DNA of 64,000 nucleotides, taken from NCBI RefSeq assembly GCF_000956595.1, contig NZ_JYOO01000005.1:124001-188000 (forward strand). Reading direction: 5' to 3'. Numbering within the stretch: the stretch's first letter is position 1; each line of letters starts with the position of its first letter. The position numbers were made by a program, and so were the translations under genes. Shown in pieces: positions 26,665-36,779 of this stretch. Below the pieces are notes generated by a model, which was not told the origin of the DNA, made no database searches, and saw only the letters and a program-made list of their open reading frames with translations. This DNA is from Priestia aryabhattai B8W22 (GTDB lineage Bacteria; Bacillota; Bacilli; Bacillales; Bacillaceae_H).

Positions 26665-28352
26665 CTCTGTGAAGATACAATACGCTGTATACGATCAAGC
26701 GCACCAGGGTCCACTTGCTCAATAGCTGCAGATGCCTGTTTTAATGCTTCTTTATATTCATAATGACGAAATGCTTCTTCTGCTTCTTCTAAAGACTGTG
26801 CAATCGAGTGATGAGTACTTCTATAACGGTTACCGTATTGAATCACTCTTTCAACGAGTCGCGCTTCTTCTAACATTGCCTCTGTTTCATCAAATGTATC
26901 CTGAACAAAACCAACAGCATCTTCAAGTAAAGATTGAACAGCTTGAATATTAAGCGGTTTTTCTTTCAGCTTAGCGGTTACTTCATTTAAGATATGAACC
27001 GTTTTTTCAAGCTGAACTTTATATTCTTCAGGAACACCGGGAAGGTTGCTTTTTTGAATAAGGCGTCGTGCTTCAATCAACTGAGATTTCAGTTCTTCTA
27101 TTTTGTCCTTAGCTGAGAGCTCATCTTTGCGAAGAGCTTGTAGCATATCGCTATAGGATTCCTGAGATTCTTTTAATTGGTTAAGCTGTTTGGAAACGTC
27201 TTCGAGTTCTTCTTGGATCACACTGTAGGCTAAATTATGCTCCGCTACCTTGTCCGAAATATTATAGTACAAGTTAGTTAATCGTTTTAGTTCGCGGTCC
27301 ATTTTATAATATACGTCTAAATCGCGCTCTTTAAAATGATAGCTTTGCTGTACAAATAGCGTTTCTTCACGAAGTTCACGGTTTCGTTCTTGAAGCATAC
27401 GAAGGAAGTTAGATACCGTATGAGATTCACGGTTCATTTTATGATAGGAGAAAACCTCATGCTCAAGTGAGTCATATAACTGCTCTAAGCGTTCATTAAC
27501 ATCATCTAGTTTTGTAATCGCTTCTTCCACATATAATTCTTCAATATCTGCAATAATTTCAGCAGTTTCTTGTTTTAAAAGCTCTACCGTTTCTTCTACT
27601 TGCAGATGATCTAACACATATCCCTGCTCACTCATTTCGCGGAACCCGTCAAGCAGTTCATTGAACTGAACAGGAAGAGTGGTCTGACACTCAACTAACA
27701 CTTTTGGAATTTGTTCTAAATACGAATCAATAGCTGTTAAATCAGTTTTTAATTGAAGAACAATCTCACGTGCTTGAAGATAGTTTCCGTTAATCGTCTC
27801 TTCCTCGTATTTTTTAAACTGCTCTTTAGATGTATTAATTGCGTATTCTAACGTTTTTTCAGCATTTCCATAGGAATACCGATGTGCGAGCAATTTTTTT
27901 TTCACATGGCGGTGAAGCTGATTTAATTCCTCAATATCATATCGATTATCTTGTTCGCTACCAATTAAATTTTGAAGTTCAGTAAGTATGTTTTCAATAT
28001 CTATCTTGGTTTGTTCTAAGGCTTGATCAATATGTATAGATAACTGCTTCGCTTTTTTAAATCGGTATTTATCTGCTGCTTCTTCCGTTTCAAACAGTTC
28101 TTTATCAATTTTCGGGAGATTAGTTGATATAATTTCATCCCACTGCTCACGCCAACGTTCAAATAGCTCTTCAGTTTGACCTGTCATGTTCAATTCTTTT
28201 ACTTTTGAAATTTCCTCTGCAACTGGCGTATTTGCTAATTCGACTTTGATCGTTTCCAGGCGATCAATTTCTTGATAAATCTTTTTACGTGAAAACATTC
28301 CGTACACAACTAATCCGATAATGAGTATGATTAGTGCTATAATGAATTCCAT
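26661..28352 (-). CDS. ezrA: Septation ring regulator EzrA
   Basis: A division protein of 563 residues that binds FtsZ, limits Z-rings to mid-cell and links to peptidoglycan synthesis. One N-terminal membrane helix (about 2-19, FIIALIILIIGLVVYGM) is followed by a long cytoplasmic spectrin-like coiled-coil rich in Glu, Gln and Leu. The length matches B. subtilis EzrA (562). The conserved C-terminal QNR-type patch appears as VIQYGNRYRS near 500-512. The ATG follows AAGGGGGC. It sits between nifZ and hisJ, as in B. subtilis apart from a missing braB. Confidence 0.95.
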   Translation of the reverse strand: MEFIIALIILIIGLVVYGMFSRKKIYQEIDRLETIKVELANTPVAEEISKVKELNMTGQTEELFERWREQWDEIISTNLPKIDKELFETEEAADKYRFKKAKQLSIHIDQALEQTKIDIENILTELQNLIGSEQDNRYDIEELNQLHRHVKKKLLAHRYSYGNAEKTLEYAINTSKEQFKKYEEETINGNYLQAREIVLQLKTDLTAIDSYLEQIPKVLVECQTTLPVQFNELLDGFREMSEQGYVLDHLQVEETVELLKQETAEIIADIEELYVEEAITKLDDVNERLEQLYDSLEHEVFSYHKMNRESHTVSNFLRMLQERNRELREETLFVQQSYHFKERDLDVYYKMDRELKRLTNLYYNISDKVAEHNLAYSVIQEELEDVSKQLNQLKESQESYSDMLQALRKDELSAKDKIEELKSQLIEARRLIQKSNLPGVPEEYKVQLEKTVHILNEVTAKLKEKPLNIQAVQSLLEDAVGFVQDTFDETEAMLEEARLVERVIQYGNRYRSTHHSIAQSLEEAEEAFRHYEYKEALKQASAAIEQVDPGALDRIQRIVSSQS

Positions 28353-28565
28353 ACTAAGCCCCCTTACAGTGCGTTCTACATGACAAGTTTCTTATTTATA
28401 AAAAGGGTGAATTTAATCCTTTAAATTTTTTTGCGTCAATGTTTTTATGATACCATGTAAAGTCCAACTTTTGAGCAAAAAATTAAATTTTTTTATACAA
28501 AATATTGGCATGGAGTCACTTTGTGTCGTTACAATGGAAAAAGAAGAAAAAAGGAGGCATTTTTT

Positions 28566-29360
28566 ATGAAAGTTGACAAACATATTCATACTCCATTTTG
28601 CCCACACGGTTCGCCTGATTCATTGCAACAATATGTTGAACAGGCGATTTCCCTGAACTTTGGCGAGATTTCGTTTACAGAGCATGCTCCATTACCAAAA
28701 AGCTTCATTGATCCGACGCCTGATCGAGACAGCGGAATGGCTCCTGACAAACTTGATCGCTACATTCAAAACGTACAGCAAGTAAAAAAAGAGTTTGAGC
28801 GCGATATTCGTATTAATATCGGATTGGAAGTTGACTTTATTGAAGGATTTGAACACGAAACAACCGATTTCTTAAACGAATATGGTCCTTATCTCGATGA
28901 CAGCATCCTTTCTGTTCACTTCTTAAAGCACGAAGAAGGATATGACTGCCTAGATTTTAGCGCTGACGTATTTGCACATATTGTACAGAAGTTTGGCAGC
29001 GTAAGCAAAGTATATGATAAGTATTACAACACGGTATTACGCTCTGTACAGGCCAGTTTAGGCGTTTATAAGCCTAAGCGCATTGGTCATATGACACTCG
29101 TACATAAATTTCAAAGTCGCTTTCCATATGAAGACACACTTTCCCCTATTATTTTATCAATACTCGATGAAATAAAAATGAAAGATCTGGCGTTAGATTA
29201 TAATGGTGCAGGATTGTTTAAACCTTTGTGCAAGGAAGCGTATCCAGCTCCCTTTGTCGTAAAAGCAGCCCAACAGAAAAAAATCCCTCTCGTATATGGG
29301 TCAGACGCCCACTGTGCGAAGGATTTAGGCCAAGGCTATGGAGAGCTCCATTTAGGATAA
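28566..29360 (+). CDS. hisJ: Histidinol-phosphatase HisJ
   Basis: A PHP-family phosphatase removing phosphate from histidinol phosphate, the penultimate step of histidine synthesis. The 264-residue protein starts MKVDKHIHTPFCPHGSPDSL, with metal-binding HxH and His near 7-15. FTEHAPLP, LGLEVDFIEG-type and the late YGSDAHCAKDLG give the other metal ligands. The ATG at 28566 follows AAAAGGAGG, and an upstream in-frame ATG at 28521 has none. Its stop overlaps the refZ stop by nine bases (convergent). Confidence 0.94.
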   Translation: MKVDKHIHTPFCPHGSPDSLQQYVEQAISLNFGEISFTEHAPLPKSFIDPTPDRDSGMAPDKLDRYIQNVQQVKKEFERDIRINIGLEVDFIEGFEHETTDFLNEYGPYLDDSILSVHFLKHEEGYDCLDFSADVFAHIVQKFGSVSKVYDKYYNTVLRSVQASLGVYKPKRIGHMTLVHKFQSRFPYEDTLSPIILSILDEIKMKDLALDYNGAGLFKPLCKEAYPAPFVVKAAQQKKIPLVYGSDAHCAKDLGQGYGELHLG

Positions 29361-29999
29361 TTGAACGCGCAGTTTGTTTGTCCGCTCATATGGCAAACAT
29401 ACCGTTGTGTGCACCCATTGCTCAAGCTCAATCGCATATTGCTGAACAAAATACGGTTCGTGAGGCAATATATGAAGAACTTCACTTAGATACTGAGGAT
29501 GAAGATAAGGCATAGAGAGCATGCCCTTAAGTTCAATAATTGTAAAGGAAACGTGCAGCTTTCGAAACTCCTTTTCTTTCATCCCTCTTTCAAGGATTGT
29601 TTTTAAGTAGTATTTTTCCTTGGTTAAATACGTAGTCATAACTTCTCGAATTAAAATCGTGTCAAGAGAGATTTCTCTATATACGAGCCGGGCAATATGC
29701 CTATTTTCGTGCTGATAATGTAAGATAGCTCGAATCATCACGATCATACTTTCTGTTGAAGACAGCTTTTTCATTTCTTGGAACGCTTGCTCCAGCACCC
29801 CAATATAACCTTCAAAATAAGAAATCACTAAACTTTCAAGTAATCCTTCTTTGCTATGAAAATAATATGAAATATTCGCTACGTTCACTTTCGCTTTTCC
29901 TGCAATCTCGCGTACCGACGTACCATCAAAACCTTTTACGTTAAAAAGAGAAACAGCCGCATCAATAATTTTCTCTTTCGTTTTTGACTGTACAGCCAT
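29352..29999 (-). CDS. refZ: TetR-family regulator RefZ
   Basis: A DNA-binding regulator of FtsZ assembly (YttP) that in B. subtilis binds sites near the origin and adjusts Z-ring and chromosome position at sporulation. It has 215 residues. The TetR helix-turn-helix is at about 8-52 (SVREIAGKAKVNVANISYYFHSKEGLL), followed by an all-helical ligand/dimer domain. The start MAVQSKTKEK follows AGGTGTAGA. The locus beside hisJ and ytsP matches B. subtilis. Whether operator sites lie in this window was not determined. Confidence 0.9.
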   Translation of the reverse strand: MAVQSKTKEKIIDAAVSLFNVKGFDGTSVREIAGKAKVNVANISYYFHSKEGLLESLVISYFEGYIGVLEQAFQEMKKLSSTESMIVMIRAILHYQHENRHIARLVYREISLDTILIREVMTTYLTKEKYYLKTILERGMKEKEFRKLHVSFTIIELKGMLSMPYLHPQYLSEVLHILPHEPYFVQQYAIELEQWVHTTVCLPYERTNKLRVQLS

Positions 30000-30216
30000 C
30001 TATCTACACCTCATTTCGATTTATTTTTACAAAACATATATGATTGCAAAATTGTGTAGAAATCGTTACAGTATTTAAAAAGGATTTTAGTAGCCTCTCT
30101 ACATAATTCGTGATAGGCTTTTTAGTTCCTGTAATCTTTTATCGACAAAGTAGCGTTAAAACTGACGTTTCCTGATAAAAATTCATTAAATCTTATGTTG
30201 AATGGAGGAGAATACA

Positions 30217-30696
30217 TTGTTTAATGTCGAAAACTACAGCGGCTCAAAACAAAAAGATTATGAATTAGTAATTAAGCAATTACGCGCCTTATTAGAAGGA
30301 GAAAGCAATACGATTGCTAATCTAGCAAATGCTTCCGCTTTGCTAAATCAATTTTTAAATGAAGTAAACTGGGTAGGTTTTTATTTAATGGAAGACGGAG
30401 AGTTAGTGCTTGGACCTTTCCAGGGACTGCCGGCTTGCGTTCGTATTCCACTTGGAAAAGGCGTATGCGGTACAGCAGCTCAAAATCAAAAAACAGAGCG
30501 AATCGAAGATGTTCACGCCTTCCCTGGCCACATTGCATGTGACGCTGCTTCTCAATCTGAAATCGTTGTACCAATTGTAAAAGACGGTCAGCTTTTAGGT
30601 GTTCTTGATATCGACAGTCCAATCAAAAATCGCTTTGATGAAATCGATCAACAGTATCTTGAAGAATTCGTCAAAGAACTTACTTCTTTTCTTTGA
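30217..30696 (+). CDS. ytsP: GAF domain protein YtsP (fRMsr-like)
   Basis: A 159-residue single-domain GAF protein resembling free methionine-(R)-sulfoxide reductases. The three catalytic-type cysteines of that family appear as LPACVRIPLGKGVCGTAA (two) and GHIACDAAS (third). I read it as a probable fRMsr. B. subtilis YtsP is the syntenic homolog. The start is TTG at 30217 (MFNVENYSGSKQKDYEL) six bases after GGAGGAG. The ATG five codons earlier lies inside the ribosome site, so it is unlikely. Confidence 0.88.
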   Translation: MFNVENYSGSKQKDYELVIKQLRALLEGESNTIANLANASALLNQFLNEVNWVGFYLMEDGELVLGPFQGLPACVRIPLGKGVCGTAAQNQKTERIEDVHAFPGHIACDAASQSEIVVPIVKDGQLLGVLDIDSPIKNRFDEIDQQYLEEFVKELTSFL

Positions 30697-30709
30697 ATAT
30701 GAATAAGCA

Positions 30710-30738
30710 AAAAAACCGCTGCGAATCAGCGGTTTTTG
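30710..30738 (+). terminator. ytsP terminator
   Basis: AAAACCGCTG/CAGCGGTTTTT stem with a CGAAT loop, 15 bases after the stop. Confidence 0.88.
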
Positions 30739-30856
30739 CTTATTAAACAAACGTTTGATTAGCCCATCACCACCGTTTTCTTACGTTCTTTCTTCTCCTT
30801 TCATACTTCAGATGAATATATCCTTTCTTTTACATTCTTTTAATCTTCCATCTCCC

Positions 30857-30885
30857 TTGACTTTATACGAGGAAACACCTATAAT
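30857..30885 (+). promoter_or_regulatory. Strong SigA promoter of rpsD
   Basis: TTGACT, a 17-base spacer and a perfect TATAAT. This is the best SigA match in the window, as expected for a ribosomal protein gene. The start should be near 30892. Confidence 0.85.
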
Positions 30886-30891
30886 ACTCGT

Positions 30892-31112
30892 TGTGTGAAA
30901 TATTGCAGCTTATACAATCTTCTTTATGTTTTTTCATTTTGTTCCTCATTAAAAGGTTGTTTTACAGAAGTAGCAATTCTTTTAACAAGATGGTGTATCG
31001 TGTAACTCTCTGCTGCTAGAGCGATGGTACATGAAAACAAAATGAGCATATCGCTAGAATGTGTCTGTTTTTGTTTTGCATAAAATAAAAACACAAACAA
31101 GGAGGAGTCATC
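30892..31112 (+). ncRNA. rpsD 5' leader (S4 autoregulatory leader)
   Basis: A leader of about 220 bases separates the promoter from rpsD. In Bacillus, S4 represses its own mRNA by binding a structured leader. The length and position fit; the segment 30995-31070 is the more structured part (for example AGCTCTCTGCTGCTAG-like pairings). I could not verify the consensus fold by eye, and no other gene lies here. Confidence 0.5.
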
Positions 31113-31715
31113 ATGGCTCGTTATACAGGTCCAAGTTGGAAAATCTCTCGTCGCTTAGGTCTTTCTCTAAGTGGTACAGGTAAAGAATTAGAAAAACGCC
31201 CTTACGCTCCAGGTCCACACGGCCCAGGTCAACGTAAGAAAATTTCTGAGTACGGTTTACAATTACAAGAAAAGCAAAAATTACGCCACATGTATGGTGT
31301 AACTGAGCGTCAATTCCGTAACTTATTCGTTGCTGCTGGTAAATTAACTGGTAAGCACGGTGAGAACTTCATGATTCTTTTAGAAGCTCGTCTTGATAAC
31401 TTAGTATACCGTATGGGTCTTGCACGCACTCGTCGTCAAGCTCGTCAATTAGTTAACCACGGTCACGTTTTAGTTGACGGTAAACGCGTTGACATCCCAT
31501 CTTACCGTGTACAACCTGGTCAAGTGATCGGTGTTCGCGAAAAATCTCGCAACCTTTCAATCGTGAAAGAAGCGCTTGAAGTTAACAACTTCGTACCAGA
31601 CTACTTAACAGTAGACGCTGAGAAATTAGAAGGTACATTCACTCGCTTACCTGAGCGTTCTGAATTATCTGCTGAAATCAACGAAGCACTAATCGTAGAG
31701 TTCTACTCTCGTTAA
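31113..31715 (+). CDS. rpsD: 30S ribosomal protein S4
   Basis: A primary 16S rRNA-binding protein of the small subunit (200 residues), which also represses its own synthesis in Bacillus. The N-terminal domain ([16 protein letters not shown]) and the S4 RNA-binding domain near 90-150 ([37 protein letters not shown]) are clear. There are no zinc cysteines, so it is a C-minus form. Codon use is strongly biased to highly expressed codons, with GGAGG before the ATG. It stands alone, followed by two terminators. Confidence 0.99.
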   Translation: MARYTGPSWKISRRLGLSLSGTGKELEKRPYAPGPHGPGQRKKISEYGLQLQEKQKLRHMYGVTERQFRNLFVAAGKLTGKHGENFMILLEARLDNLVYRMGLARTRRQARQLVNHGHVLVDGKRVDIPSYRVQPGQVIGVREKSRNLSIVKEALEVNNFVPDYLTVDAEKLEGTFTRLPERSELSAEINEALIVEFYSR

Positions 31716-31718
31716 TAG

Positions 31719-31751
31719 TAAAAAGCCGTTCCTTATGGGGCGGCTTTTTTA
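31719..31751 (+). terminator. rpsD terminator
   Basis: AAAAAGCCGTTCC/GGGGCGGCTTTTT stem including two G-U pairs with a TTAT loop and a six-T run, just after the stop. Confidence 0.88.
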
Positions 31752-31763
31752 CTGTCTTTATAT

Positions 31764-31788
31764 AAAAAAAAGGCCTTTCGGCCTTTTT

Positions 31789-31791
<3 letters not shown>
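31764..31791 (-). terminator. tyrS terminator (bidirectional)
   Basis: AAAAAAAAGGCC/GGCCTTTTTTT stem with a TTTC loop. It covers the tyrS stop and is symmetric enough to stop rpsD readthrough as well. Confidence 0.88.
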
Positions 31792-33063
<1,272 letters not shown>

Positions 33064-33097
33064 TTATCTAATTGCTCGTTACAATTTGTTGAACAAC

Positions 33098-33335
33098 ATA
33101 AAAAACGCCCCTTCTTAAAAAAGAAGGGACGAAAATATCGCGGTACCACCCTATTTGGAAATAAATTATTTCCCACTTAAATGATGTAACGGTCTACCCG
33201 TCTTTTGCTACTGTAAGTTCACAAAAGATGCTCAAGGACGTATTTCATATTTGTCTATGTACTGATTTTCAGCAACCATCAGCTCTCTTAAACAGGGAGA
33301 CAAGTATTACTTCTTCCTATCACTGCAGTTTATTT
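33098..33335 (-). promoter_or_regulatory. Tyrosine T-box leader of tyrS
   Basis: The minus strand shows a full T-box. Stem I carries AAGTAATAC and AGAGAGCTGATGGTTGC. A specifier UAC (33242-33240, in GAAATACGTCC) codes tyrosine. The conserved T-box sequence GGGTGGTACCGCG (33151-33139) would pair with the uncharged tRNA end. A terminator (AAGAAGGG...CCCTTCTT, 33129-33099) ends in T-runs. When tRNA-Tyr is uncharged the antiterminator forms and tyrS is transcribed. Confidence 0.95.
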
Positions 33336-33358
33336 TATTCAAAAGTTTACACCCCACA

Positions 33359-33387
33359 ATTATGAATGATTTCATTTTAAAATTCAA
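33359..33387 (-). promoter_or_regulatory. Predicted tyrS promoter
   Basis: TTGAAT (33387-33382), a 17-base spacer, then CATAAT (33364-33359). The start would be near 33352, just before T-box Stem I. Confidence 0.6.
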
Positions 33388-33396
33388 GTCCAAAAA

Positions 33397-33426
33397 AAAG
33401 TTCAAACAGCTGGCTGTTTGAACTTT
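33397..33426 (-). terminator. acsA terminator
   Basis: AAAGTTCAAACAGC/GCTGTTTGAACTTT, a 14-base perfect stem followed by a T-run on the minus strand, 45 bases after the acsA stop. Confidence 0.88.
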
Positions 33427-33471
33427 ATAAAAATCATTTATTTTCCCTACAAAGATTGAAACGTTTACTCC

Positions 33472-35187
33472 TTAGTCTTCCATCGTTGACAAATCGCCCG
33501 TTGGCAAATCTAATTCCCATGCTTTTAAAACGCGGCGCATAATTTTACCACTTCGTGTTTTAGGCAGCTTATCTTTAAACTCGATTTCACGCGGAGCTGC
33601 ATGAGCAGCTAACCCTTTTTTCACAAATTGACGAATATCTTCAATCAGTTCATCTGAAGATTCATACCCATCTCTAAGTGCGATAAATGCTTTAATAATT
33701 TCCCCGCGCACAGGATCAGGCTTACCAATGACACCCGCTTCTGCTACAGCTGGGTGTTCAACAAGCTTACTTTCTACTTCAAATGGACCCACACGTTCTC
33801 CTGCCGTCATAATAACGTCATCGATTCGGCCTTGGAACCAAAAATAACCGTCTTCATCCATATACGCCGAATCACCTGATACGTACCAATCACCTGGCAT
33901 AAAATATGACTCATACTTTTCTTTGTTGTTCCAAATTGCATGCATCATAGATGGCCAGCCTTTTTTAATTGCTAAGTTCCCCATTCGATAAGGTGGAAGC
34001 TCTTGTCCTTGATCGTCAACGATTGCTGCTTGTACACCCGGAATAGGTTTTCCCATAGATCCTGGTTTAATTTTCATAGACGGATAATTACAAATCGTCT
34101 GACCGCCAGTTTCAGTCATCCACCACGTGTCATGAATACGTTTTTGGAAAACCTTCATTCCCCAGCGTACCACTTCAGGATTTAATGGTTCTCCCACGCT
34201 TAATACATGTCTGAGGTTGCTTAAATCATAGCGTTTAACTAAGTCATCGCCAGCACCCATTAGCATACGAAATGCTGTAGGTGCACTGTACCACACCGTT
34301 ACGCCAAAATCTTCAAGTGCTTGATACCATGCATCTGGACTAAAGCGTCCCCCTATAATCACATTTGTTGCTCCAGCAAGCCAAGGACCAAAAATTCCGT
34401 AGGAAGTTCCCGTTACCCAACCCGGATCTGCTGTACACCAATACACATCGTCATCTTTTAAGTCGAGCACCCACTTAGCAGTTTGATAATGCTGAAGCAT
34501 TGCATTATGAACGTGAAGCACCCCTTTTGGTTTTCCAGTTGAACCTGATGTATAATGAAGCAGCATGCCATCTGTTCTATCTACCCACTCAATCTCCACC
34601 TCTTTATTCGCCGCTTCTAGTCGCTTCAGAAAATCTAGTTGAATGCCTTCTTCTTCTACATTTTCCCCTACAAGGAAAATGTGTTTTAAAGCTGGCAAAT
34701 CTTTCACAGGAACGCGGCTCAGCAATTCAGGCGTTGTAATTAACACTTTTGCATCACTGTCTTGCAAACGATCTTTTACTGCACCTTCCATGAACGCTTC
34801 AAACAAAGGCCCAACAATAGCGCCAAGCTTTACCGCGCCTAACAATGCAAAATAAAGTTCCGGAGAGCGAGGCATAAAGATAAACACGCGATCTCCCTTC
34901 TCTACGTCTGCTTGTTTTAGCACGTTTGCGGCTTTGTTTGACCATTCTTTCATTTCTTTGAATGTATATTTTTCATTGCGCTGCGCATCTCGATAATAAA
35001 GCGCAACTTTATTTTTACGCGTAGAGTTTGCGTGCTTATCAATTGCTTCATAAGCTGCATTTAATTTACCTGTTTCATGCCATGAAAATTCCTTCTCCAC
35101 TTGTGACCAGTCAAAGGTTTGATACGTTTTATCGTAGTCCTGTAAGTTGTATACCCCTTCAATTACAGGAAGCGCTTCCACCTTCAT
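33472..35187 (-). CDS. acsA: Acetyl-CoA synthetase
   Basis: Activates acetate with ATP and CoA to acetyl-CoA. It is an ANL-family enzyme of 571 residues (B. subtilis AcsA 572). The P-loop-like motif LHYTSGSTGKPKGVLHV lies near 215-231, WWMTETGGQTI near 350, and the C-terminal PKTRSGKIMRRVL near 548 carries the lysine that AcuA acetylates to switch the enzyme off. The start at 35187 (MKVEALPVIEGVYN) follows GGGGGAG; a 50-codon upstream extension of the frame is not coding. It is divergent from acuABC, with a strong promoter at 35224 and a cre between. Confidence 0.97.
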   Translation of the reverse strand: MKVEALPVIEGVYNLQDYDKTYQTFDWSQVEKEFSWHETGKLNAAYEAIDKHANSTRKNKVALYYRDAQRNEKYTFKEMKEWSNKAANVLKQADVEKGDRVFIFMPRSPELYFALLGAVKLGAIVGPLFEAFMEGAVKDRLQDSDAKVLITTPELLSRVPVKDLPALKHIFLVGENVEEEGIQLDFLKRLEAANKEVEIEWVDRTDGMLLHYTSGSTGKPKGVLHVHNAMLQHYQTAKWVLDLKDDDVYWCTADPGWVTGTSYGIFGPWLAGATNVIIGGRFSPDAWYQALEDFGVTVWYSAPTAFRMLMGAGDDLVKRYDLSNLRHVLSVGEPLNPEVVRWGMKVFQKRIHDTWWMTETGGQTICNYPSMKIKPGSMGKPIPGVQAAIVDDQGQELPPYRMGNLAIKKGWPSMMHAIWNNKEKYESYFMPGDWYVSGDSAYMDEDGYFWFQGRIDDVIMTAGERVGPFEVESKLVEHPAVAEAGVIGKPDPVRGEIIKAFIALRDGYESSDELIEDIRQFVKKGLAAHAAPREIEFKDKLPKTRSGKIMRRVLKAWELDLPTGDLSTMED

Positions 35188-35223
35188 CACAAACTCCCCC
35201 TTATGTATAAAATTTACAAACCT

Positions 35224-35252
35224 ATTATATAACAAAAATAGACTTTTCACAA
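35224..35252 (-). promoter_or_regulatory. acsA promoter
   Basis: TTGTGA (35252-35247), a 17-base spacer and a perfect TATAAT (35229-35224), about 37 bases before the acsA start codon. Confidence 0.65.
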
Positions 35253-35401
35253 TTTTATAAAAATTATTTGTCGGAATTAGGATAATAGTCTCCCTTGTTA
35301 TATGACAACCTTTGTTATATAAGTGTCGAATTAACAAGAATCTCTTTATAATTTTCTATTCTATGTTTTTAAAAAAACTCCTTTTCTTTTATTTAATTTT
35401 T

Positions 35402-35415
35402 TGAAAACGCTTTAA
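35402..35415. promoter_or_regulatory. cre site, acsA-acuA intergenic
   Basis: TGAAAACGCTTTAA matches 13 of 14 positions of the CcpA consensus TGWAANCGNTNWCA. It lies at the -35 region of the predicted acuA promoter (TATAAT at 35437-35442), so CcpA would repress acuABC. An effect on acsA, 180 bases away, is possible. Confidence 0.7.
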
Positions 35416-35474
35416 TCCAGTCGTTTTTTTTTGTATTATAATACAGATAAGACTGCTTGAAGGTGGTGATTCAT

Positions 35475-36107
35475 GTGAAACATTCCCAAACGTACAATAT
35501 GAAAGAACTAAAAACAGCTGTTGGAACAATTGTTATTGAAGGACCTGTCTCCTCACAGACCTTGCAACAACTTGATTTTCATGAGCAACTAACGGCCTTT
35601 CGTCCACCTGAACAGCAAAAAGAAGCATTGATCGAGATTGCCAACTTGCCTGAAGGTAGAATCATTATTGCTCGCTATCATCATACAATCATTGGTTACG
35701 TAACCTTCTTATATCCCGATCCTCTAGAACGATGGTCGGAAGGAAATATGGAGAATTTAATCGAATTAGGAGCTATAGAGGTAGCTGCTCCATTTCGCAG
35801 CTACGCTGTTGGTAAAAACCTGCTTATCGTATCTATGATGGATGATGCAATGGAAGATTATATTGTCATTACGACAGAATACTACTGGCATTGGGATTTA
35901 AAAGGAACAGGGCTAAATGTGTGGGATTATCGCAAAATTATGGAGAAAATGATGAATAAAGGCGGACTGACGTGGTTTGCTACAGATGATCCGGAAATTA
36001 GCTCCCACCCTGCTAATTGTTTGATGGTAAGAATCGGGAGCAGAGTCTCTCAAGAAAGCATGCAAGAATTTGATAGCCTGCGCTTTCGAAATCGCTTTAT
36101 GTATTAA
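35475..36107 (+). CDS. acuA: Protein acetyltransferase AcuA
   Basis: A GNAT-type acetyltransferase that inactivates AcsA by acetylating its active-site lysine. It has 210 residues, exactly the length of B. subtilis AcuA. Shared blocks include AFRPPEQQKEAL, PDPLERWSEGNMENLIELGAIEV and TTEYYWHWDLKG. The start is GTG at 35475 eight bases after AGGTGG, and reading further upstream has no support. It is first of acuABC, facing its target gene acsA. Confidence 0.96.
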   Translation: MKHSQTYNMKELKTAVGTIVIEGPVSSQTLQQLDFHEQLTAFRPPEQQKEALIEIANLPEGRIIIARYHHTIIGYVTFLYPDPLERWSEGNMENLIELGAIEVAAPFRSYAVGKNLLIVSMMDDAMEDYIVITTEYYWHWDLKGTGLNVWDYRKIMEKMMNKGGLTWFATDDPEISSHPANCLMVRIGSRVSQESMQEFDSLRFRNRFMY

Positions 36108-36137
36108 GCTGATCTTTAAGAAAAGGAGCCGTGTCTG

Positions 36138-36779
36138 ATGATTGTTGAAGAAATGATGAAAACCGATCTCGTTACCTTAACCCCCGACCATACGATTGCT
36201 GAAGCTATAAAACTTTTAGATACACATAAGATTAGACATATTCCTATCGTTAATGATCTTCATCATGTAGTTGGCATCATTTCTGACCGAGACGTAAGAG
36301 ATGCAAGTCCATCTATTTTAGATAATACTTATACATCTGTTCTTCTATCCGAACCCGTGCGGATAATTATGCAAACAGAAGTCATTACAGCTCACCCTCT
36401 TGATTTTGTTGAAGAAATTGCAAGTATTTTTTATGAACATCAAATCGGTTGTATTCCCGTCACAAAAAACAAGCGGTTAGTAGGCGTTGTTACCGAAAGA
36501 GATCTATTACATACGTTTATTCAGCTTACCGGCACCAATAAACCAGGTTCACAAATTGAAATAAAAGTAGAAAATAAGGCTGGCGTGCTCGCTGAAGTTA
36601 CATCCCTCTTTGGTTCAAAGAGAACAAACATCTTAAGCGTACTTGTCTACCCTGATGTAGATGAACGATATAAAATCCTTGTACTTCGCATTCAAGCTAT
36701 CAATCCATTGATTAGTATAAATACATTAAAAGAAAACGGCTATGAGGTGCTATGGCCTAAATTACCGGAGATGACGTAA
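36138..36779 (+). CDS. acuB: AcuB, CBS-ACT domain protein
   Basis: A 213-residue protein with two CBS modules (about 1-60, MIVEEMMKTDLVTLTP; about 75-135, IMQTEVITAHP) that should bind an adenylate. A C-terminal ACT domain follows (about 140-210, IEIKVENKAGVLAEVTSLFG). It belongs to the acetate/acetoin utilisation operon. The exact role is unknown, and sensing of nucleotide state for AcuA/AcuC is an inference. The ribosome site is AAAAGGAGC. It overlaps acuC by one base (TAATG), so the two are coupled. Confidence 0.94.
   Translation: MIVEEMMKTDLVTLTPDHTIAEAIKLLDTHKIRHIPIVNDLHHVVGIISDRDVRDASPSILDNTYTSVLLSEPVRIIMQTEVITAHPLDFVEEIASIFYEHQIGCIPVTKNKRLVGVVTERDLLHTFIQLTGTNKPGSQIEIKVENKAGVLAEVTSLFGSKRTNILSVLVYPDVDERYKILVLRIQAINPLISINTLKENGYEVLWPKLPEMT

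Noticed and set aside
30090-30130. Terminator-like AGCCT ... AGGCTTTTT upstream of ytsP
   Set aside because: Short stem with a long loop, and no gene ends before it on that strand; not strong enough to list.
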